DNA of 64,000 bases from Haberlea rhodopensis (taxonomy: Eukaryota; Streptophyta; Magnoliopsida; Lamiales; Gesneriaceae), in NCBI GenBank assembly GCA_907163345.1, contig CAJQUN010000141.1, positions 992,001 to 1,056,000 on the forward strand, given 5' to 3'. Below the pieces are notes generated by a model that worked only from the letters and a program-made list of their open reading frames with translations, did not search any database and had not been told where the DNA came from. A program made the position numbers and the translations under genes. Below, piece by piece: positions 58,263 through 64,000 of the stretch. Positions within the stretch are counted from its first letter, which is position 1. Every line of letters starts with the position of its first letter.

Positions 58263-58615
58263 TCCATCGTATGACCTTATCATAAACTTCATCATCATAA
58301 ACGTCATCATCATAAACATCATCATCATAACATCATCATCATAACTTACTTATCAAAATCATCATCGTAAACATCATCATCATAAACATCATCATTATAA
58401 ACATCATATGTAGGAGTAAGGTTTACCGTCCGATGCCCGCACGTTTCTTACGTACCTTAATTCCCAAAAGTGGAGAAATCGGAGAGTTTTATCTCCTTGA
58501 GGTTGTGGGTACCTGGGACGGTTCTACATAACCATACAAATCGATATTAGAATCTAAATATAGTCCAATATCCAAAAATCCCACAAAACATCAAAAATAT
58601 ACATTTTTATACCTC

Positions 58616-58824
58616 GCGATCGATCGCCGCCCAGGCCCGATCGATCGCGAGATCATACTGGACGGGGCTCAAAATTTTACATCTTGGCGATCGATCGCCA
58701 CTTTTGGCGCGATCGATCGCCAGCCTCGCCGATCGATCGCCCAAAGTTGGCGATCGATCGTCAAATGTTATTGGCGCCCACTGCTGGCTCGCGATCGATC
58801 GCCAAAAACGGGCGATCGATCGCC
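58616..58824. repeat. Palindrome array in LTR B2 (8 copies)
   Basis: Eight copies of CGATCGATCG cores, most with GGCG...CGCC ends, over about 210 bp. Spacers differ from those in B1, although the sequence left and right of the array is alignable between the two LTRs. Confidence 0.9.
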
Positions 58825-59496
58825 AGTCCCTGTACATCGAAGAATCGCCATTAATGAGCATTTTTCAAGCTCCACTTCGTTCCTTACAAACCCAAACTTT
58901 CCTACAACATCAATATCATCATAACTCACAAAGACCCACATAAAACACTTCAAAAATCATACCCCAACCATAAACATATACCCCAAAACAACCCACATAA
59001 AACATCAAAAGCTAACCCATTTGAACACCAAACATCATAAAAACTTTAGGAAGGGCTCCATACCTCTTAAGGATTCCAAATCCTTCAATAAATCTCACAA
59101 ACAAAGGTTTTGTGAAGATTCCTCCTTCCTCTTTTGCTAGATTTCGAAAATGGTGTGGGGTTAGGGTTGAGGGATGAAATTTGGGGGTTAAATGAGTGAT
59201 TGGTAAAGTGGTGAAAAGTAAGTGGGTATAGTGGGGAAAGAGGGTTATAAAGTTTAATATAAAAAAATTGCACCTCAAAGTTAACATGATGTATAAAAAC
59301 CCAACATGGTATTTTATAAGCATTTAATAAAATGCAATAAACTTCCTCTAAAATCACATCTTCCTCATATACAATAATCAACACAATTAAATCATGTTAA
59401 CATCTTACTACCCAACACATAAATCAATTACCACATAATTCATCATATTAACATAATTAATGCCTTAATTGCAATTAATCATTTCGGGGCGTCACA

Positions 59497-59515
59497 ATAC
59501 TCCCCTACTTATAAG
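59497..59515 (-). promoter_or_regulatory. Polypurine tract of B2
   Basis: On the minus strand TATAAGTAGGGGAGTATTG ends at the LTR start. A GATTTCGAGGACGAAATC dyad (59516-59533) precedes it, as in element A1. Confidence 0.85.
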
Positions 59516-59555
59516 ATTTCGTCCTCGAAATCGCATGCACTTACCCATAAAGAAA

Positions 59556-62500
59556 CTAAACATAAGTCATACCAGAAAATAGTTCCGGGTAATGCTGCAC
59601 CATATGCCGTTCCGTCTCCCACGTAGCCTCCTCGACACCCCGACGATCCCACTGAACTTTGACCATCGGTATAACTTTACTTCGTAATCTACGATCCTCA
59701 CGATCCAGAATTCTGACCGGTCGTTCAACGTAGGATACATCTGAATCTAACTGCACTTCAGTAGGCTGTAATACATGAGACGGGTCTGGCTCATACTTCC
59801 GTAGCATAGAAACGTGGAAAACATCATGAATCCCAGATAAAGACGGCGGTAGAGCCAAACGGTAAGCCAATGTACCAATACGTTGTAACACCTCATACGG
59901 TCCGACATATCTCGGAGATAACTTTCCCCGTATACCAAAACGGACCACACCTCTGAAGGGTGAGATTTTCAAGAAAACCTTGTCTCCTACTTGGAATTCT
60001 AGCGGCTGTCGTTGCTTATTGGCATAGGCTGCTTGCCTATCTTGGGCCGCTTTCATCTTTAAACGTATTATCTTAATCTTTTCTTCCATGTCCTTAATCA
60101 TATCCGGTCCTCCGACCGCTTTACTCGTCAAGTCCTCCGAATACAGCGGTGACCTACAGCGTCGACCATAAAGAGCTTCAAAAGGGGCCATTTGAATGCT
60201 CGCCTGATAGCTGTTATTATAGGAGAACTCCACCAATGGCACCGCATCCTACCATGGAGTATCAAGCTCTAACACACAAGCCCTCAACATATCTTCGAGC
60301 GTCTGTATGGTACGCTCTGTTTGGCCATCTGTCTGAGGGTGATAAGCTGTACTCAGTCTCACTTCGGTGCCCAAAGCTGTCTGGAGACCCTCCCAGAAAT
60401 GTGAAGTAAACCTTGGGTCTCTGTCAGACACAATCGAGACTGGAATCCCATGCAACCTCACTACATCCCGTACATATAATTGGGCCATCTTTAGATACGT
60501 GAAAGTCATACTGTAAGGGATGAAATGAGCTACCTTCGTCAGCCTATCCACGATCACCCAGATCGCATCAAATCCAGAGGCCGTTCTTGGCAAGTGGGTC
60601 ACGAAGTCCATAGATATATGTTCTCACTTCCACTTAGGTACTTCCAAGCTCTTCAGCTCGCCCCCAGGCCTCTGCCTTTCTGCCTTTACCTGCTGGCAGA
60701 TCAAACATCTTTTAACAAAAGTGATCACATCACGCTTCATGCGTCTCCACCAGAATTGACCGCATAGGTCCTTGTACATCTTCCTTCCTCGTGGGTGGAT
60801 ACTGAACCGACTACTGTGGGCTCGCTCCAATATTCCTCTACGCAACTCTGGTGTATCTGGGACTACCCATCGGTTGCCCAATCTCAAGGAATCATCTTCT
60901 GCCACTCTGAACTTTGATGGCCGTCCTTGAAGTACTATAGATGACCATCTTTGAACCTCATCATCCGACCTCTGGGCTTTCCTGATAGCCTCAAATATGT
61001 CTGGCTCAGCCAACAAGGTCGATACTCGTACCGGCGACATGTCCACATCAAAATCATAGCCCAGATGGCAATAAGAAGTCATCATAGCTGATAAACACAT
61101 AACATCCTCAGCAGTACTCTTCACCTTCTGACTTAAGGCGTCTGCTATCAAATTTGCTTTACCGGGATGGTACTCAATCTCACAGTCATAATCCTTGAGT
61201 AGATCCATCCATCTTCTTTGACGCATATTCAGTTCAGCCTAAGTGAATAGGAACTTCAGGCTCTTATGGTCCGTATAGATGGTAAACGTCGTACCATAAA
61301 GATAATGACGCCAAATCTTCAAGGCAAAAATGATGGCCGCCAGTTCCAGATCATGGACTGGGTATCTGGTCTCGTGAGGCTTCAACTGCCTCGAAGCATA
61401 AGCCACTACGTGCTTATCTTGCATCAACACACAGCCCAAACCTTGCAATGATGCATCCGTGTACAAGGCAAACTTCTTATTCTCAGAAGGAATCACCAAC
61501 ACTGGCGCTGTCGTCAAACGACGCTTCAATTCTTGGAAGCTTCCCTCACAAGCTTCGGACCAATAGAATGTGACTCCTTTCTGAGTCAGCTGTGTCAACG
61601 GCTTAGTGATCTTAGAGAATCCCTCGACGAAACGTCGGTAATAACCCGCTAAACCAAGGAAGCTCCGTATCTCGGGCACAGAAGTGGGTGCAGCCCACTC
61701 CATCACAGCTTCAATCTTCCTGGGATCTACAGATATCCCACTGCTAGATATAACATGGCCCAAGAATACCACACTGCTCAACCAGAACTCGCACTTGCTG
61801 AGCTTTGCATATAACTGATGATCCCTAAGGATCTGGAGTACTGTCCTCAAGTGCTTCACGTGTTCCTCTTCAGTCCGGGAGTAGATGAGTATATCGTCAA
61901 TGAAAACTATGACGAACTGATCCAAATATGGCTGGAACACCCTGTTCATCAAACTCATGAAAACAGCTGGGGCATTCGTCACCCCAAAAGGCATGACTAG
62001 GAATTCATAGTGCCCATACCTAGTCCTGAAAGCTGTCTTCTGGACATCATCTTCCCTTACTCGAATCTGATGGTACCCCGACTCAGATCGATCTTACTGT
62101 AAAGCCTCGTACCCTGCAACTGGTCAAACAAGTCATCGATCCTTGGAAGCGGATACTTATTCTTCACTGTAGCTTTGTTCAGTTGTCTATAGTCAATGCA
62201 CAGACGCATCGAACCATCTTTCTTCTTGACAAATAAAACTGGTGCACCCCAGGGCGATACGTTAGGGCGTATATAGCCCTTATCAAAGAGCTCTTGCAAC
62301 TGTGTCTTTAATTCCCTCAGCTCCGCTGGTGCCATCCTATAAGGGGCACGAGAAATGGCAGACGTTCCCGGTAATAGTTCAATCCCAAACTCAACCTCTC
62401 TCGTCGGTGGGAATCTGGGAATCTCCTCCGGAAAGACATCAGGGAACTCCGCCACTACGGGCACATCCTCAACTTGTACTTCTTCTTTCTTTTCCGTAAC

Positions 62501-63713
62501 ATCAACGACATATATGAGATATCATGTATGGCCTCGTTCCAATAACTGCGCCATCTTGACAGCAGATATCAATGGAATTTTTGAACGAGAACCATCCCCA
62601 TAGAATGTCCACTGGACTCCCATTTCAGATCTGAATCGGACAGTCCTCTGCCTGCAGTTCACAACTGCCTGATACTTGTTCAGAACATCAATGCCCACTA
62701 TGCAGTCAAAGTCTGACATTCCCAGAACAATCAAGTCTGACCTTAGCTCGTTATCCTCAACATAAATGAGGCCATCATAGACAATCTGATCAGTAATCAT
62801 ACTTCTCCCAGCGGGGGTCGAGACTACAAGAGGCGTGGGCGACGGAGAAGTGCATATGTGGTGCCTTTCCACAAAACTTGTCGACACGAAAGAATGTGAC
62901 GCACCTGTGTCGATCAATATAAAAGCAGGGTGCGTAAATAAAAGACACGTACCCGCTATAACCCCCTCCGGAGCTGCTGTAGCCTGCTCCCTCGTCAAAG
63001 CATAAACTTGTCCCTGAGGTGGCCCCATAGGCTGACCTCCATACTGCCTTGGTGCAAAAGGTGGTATGTGTTGTGCTGCTCTGTCTGCAGACCTCCCGGC
63101 AGAGTTCTGTTGTCCCTCTCGGTTGGGACATTGCCGAGCAAAGTGGCCCTTGTTGCCACAAACATAACATCCCACACAGTCTTTAGTCAAATGTGGTTGC
63201 CCGCAAATATTGCACTGGACCCTCCCAATTCTGTCTCCCTGAGACTGCCCTCTTCCGGATGGGGCATCGTTCCTACGGTTTCCTTTCCATCGATTGTCGG
63301 GCCTCTTACCACTGAACCTTGACGCCGATGTATTCCCCCTTGGCTTGAACTATTCACCCCTCGGCTTCAAATTTCCAGGAGTGGATTTCTGAGGAGGTGA
63401 TGGAGGTGGCACAGTATCAGGGTATGCACCAACTCCCAGTTCGGCTAGTTCAGCCCTTGAAAGTGCATCATCAAAGCAAGTAGGGCCATTAGTGATCACC
63501 CTATCATACAGTTCCGGCCTCAAGCCTTCATGAAGTTCCTCATCTTTGCTTGAGTACTTGTGGCGATATGAGGCACATATCTGAGTAAAGAGCAGTATTG
63601 AAGAGCATAATCTGACACCGGCATGTTACCTTGCTTAAGGTTAGTGAACTCATCCTCCTTGGCCAGTCGTGCAGCCGCCGAAAAGTAGCGGGTCAGAAAC
63701 CGAGTTCTGAACA
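59556..63713 (-). pseudogene. Ty3 element B2 gag-pol, chromodomain type, decayed
   Basis: Order on the minus strand: gag from 63713, zinc knuckle CYVCGNKGHFARQC (about 63145), protease with intact DTGASHSF (about 62905), reverse transcriptase (FVKKKDGSMRLCIDYRQLN; FIDDILIYS), RNase H (LYTDASLQGLG), integrase zinc region (HPRGRKM...CLICQQVK) and core (DRDPRFTSHFW; AYHPQTDGQTERT), and a C-terminal chromodomain-like end (VKVQWDRRGVEEATWETE). These place it in the Tekay/Del chromovirus group. Damage: one-base losses near 63523 and 62083, TAG near 63349, TAG at 61239-61241, TGA at 60624-60626 and TAG at 60249-60251. Gag is cut at 63713 by another LTR. It cannot encode a working polyprotein. Confidence 0.92.
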
Positions 63714-64000
63714 TGTGATATCCCCGAAATGATTATGTGATTTTAATCATTTAATTTAAATTATGATGATTTGGGTGTTAATTCATGGGATTGAATTAAT
63801 ATTATTGGGGAGATTCATTTCAGGGTGCATGTGATATATGTTGGGATTTTGGGGTCGTGGCATGTTTATTTGGGGTGTGTGTTGTTTGTTTTGGTAAAAC
63901 ATGTTAATGGAAATTGAAGTATTTTATTGAGAAAATACTATAAATATCGTGTGAGGATATTCAAATACATCGTGCTAAATACCGGGACCAAAACATAACA
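63714..64000 (+). mobile_element. Start of a further Ty3 LTR inserted in B2 gag
   Basis: TGTGATATCCCCGAAATGAT starts at 63714 and runs off the window. The start is related to family B LTRs (TGTGACGCCCCGAAATGATT) and includes the CAGGGTGCATGTGATATATG block found at the same depth in B1. The interrupted B2 gag reads ACCGAGTTCTGAACA up to the junction; GAACA (63709-63713) is the expected left target duplication. Confidence 0.75.

Larger units (their letters stand above)
57526..59496 (-). mobile_element. 3' LTR of Ty3 element B2 (family B, 1971 bp)
   Basis: On the minus strand it begins TGTGACGCCCCGAAATGATT at 59496, just after the polypurine tract, and ends GGGAGACCCTACA at 57526. It alternates blocks shared with B1: the ACATTTTGAAGTGTTTTATG-type block, palindromes, tandem repeats and GTTAAGGTAGG near the end. 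The preceding 5 bp CATGA (57521-57525) would be one copy of the target duplication, with the other copy outside the window. Confidence 0.9.

Noticed and set aside
1471..58824. Palindrome arrays read as CRISPR or as a plain satellite
   Set aside because: The repeats are only 14 bp, spacing is irregular, spacers are not of constant length, there are no cas genes, and the DNA is plant nuclear DNA. A satellite would repeat the spacers too.
57526..59496. 3' LTR of B1 in place rather than of B2
   Set aside because: It is in the opposite orientation to B1, its polypurine tract faces B2 pol, and B1 RT stops abruptly at its edge.

Overview
The window is nuclear DNA of a flowering plant, probably a eudicot. 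The evidence is spliced genes with GT-AG introns, a plastid-type LTO1 gene, a plant-specific short dynamin (DRP4 type), and long AT-rich spacers packed with LTR retrotransposons primed by initiator tRNA-Met. I cannot name the species. Four host genes look intact: a single-exon DRP4-like GTPase (7259-9301, minus); a three-exon small coiled-coil protein resembling snapin/BLOC-1 subunits (31012-32978, plus); a single-exon secreted proline-rich protein (41456-41854, plus); and a seven-exon LTO1-type VKOR-thioredoxin fusion (43801-48077, minus), whose exon structure I could join in frame into 389 residues. Two host-gene relics are also present: a decayed eIF3d copy (27777-28290) and an unrecognised coding-like fragment split by a retrotransposon (27071-27500).

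Most of the rest is transposon sequence. 1-5590: the tail and 3' LTR of a Ty3 element (family A), followed by a different LTR-like segment that contains a 30-bp minisatellite, into which a family B solo LTR has inserted (2709-4762, TSD TGACC). 10652-18850: relics of a Tat-like Ty3 element, Ty1-copia fragments in both orientations and a truncated copia gag-pol with its 5' LTR. 18953-27070: a complete, very young Ty1-copia element with one 1303-codon gag-pol, 375-bp LTRs differing at two positions and TSD TGCTG. 28291-30545: two family A LTR pieces. 33538-39877: non-autonomous DNA elements, a TRIM and a minisatellite. 48254-64000: a nest in which a Ty3 LTR and gag start are interrupted by family B element B1. 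B1 has itself received a family A solo LTR (TSD AAGGG), a copia solo LTR (TSD GTGGT) and a second, inverted family B element B2. B2 in turn is interrupted by a further LTR at 63714.

The most unusual signal is a 14-bp perfect palindrome, GGCGATCGATCGCC. It recurs 7-8 times within about 170-225 bp in each of five separate LTRs from two LTR families (1471-1693, 3793-4007, 29660-29871, 52728-52896, 58616-58824). In family A it lies about 390 bp downstream of the TATA box, so probably in the transcribed part of the LTR. The host genes are unrelated single plant genes and form no operon or pathway. The main interactions visible are positional, for example a Ty3 LTR starting only 176 bp upstream of the LTO1 start codon on the opposite strand.
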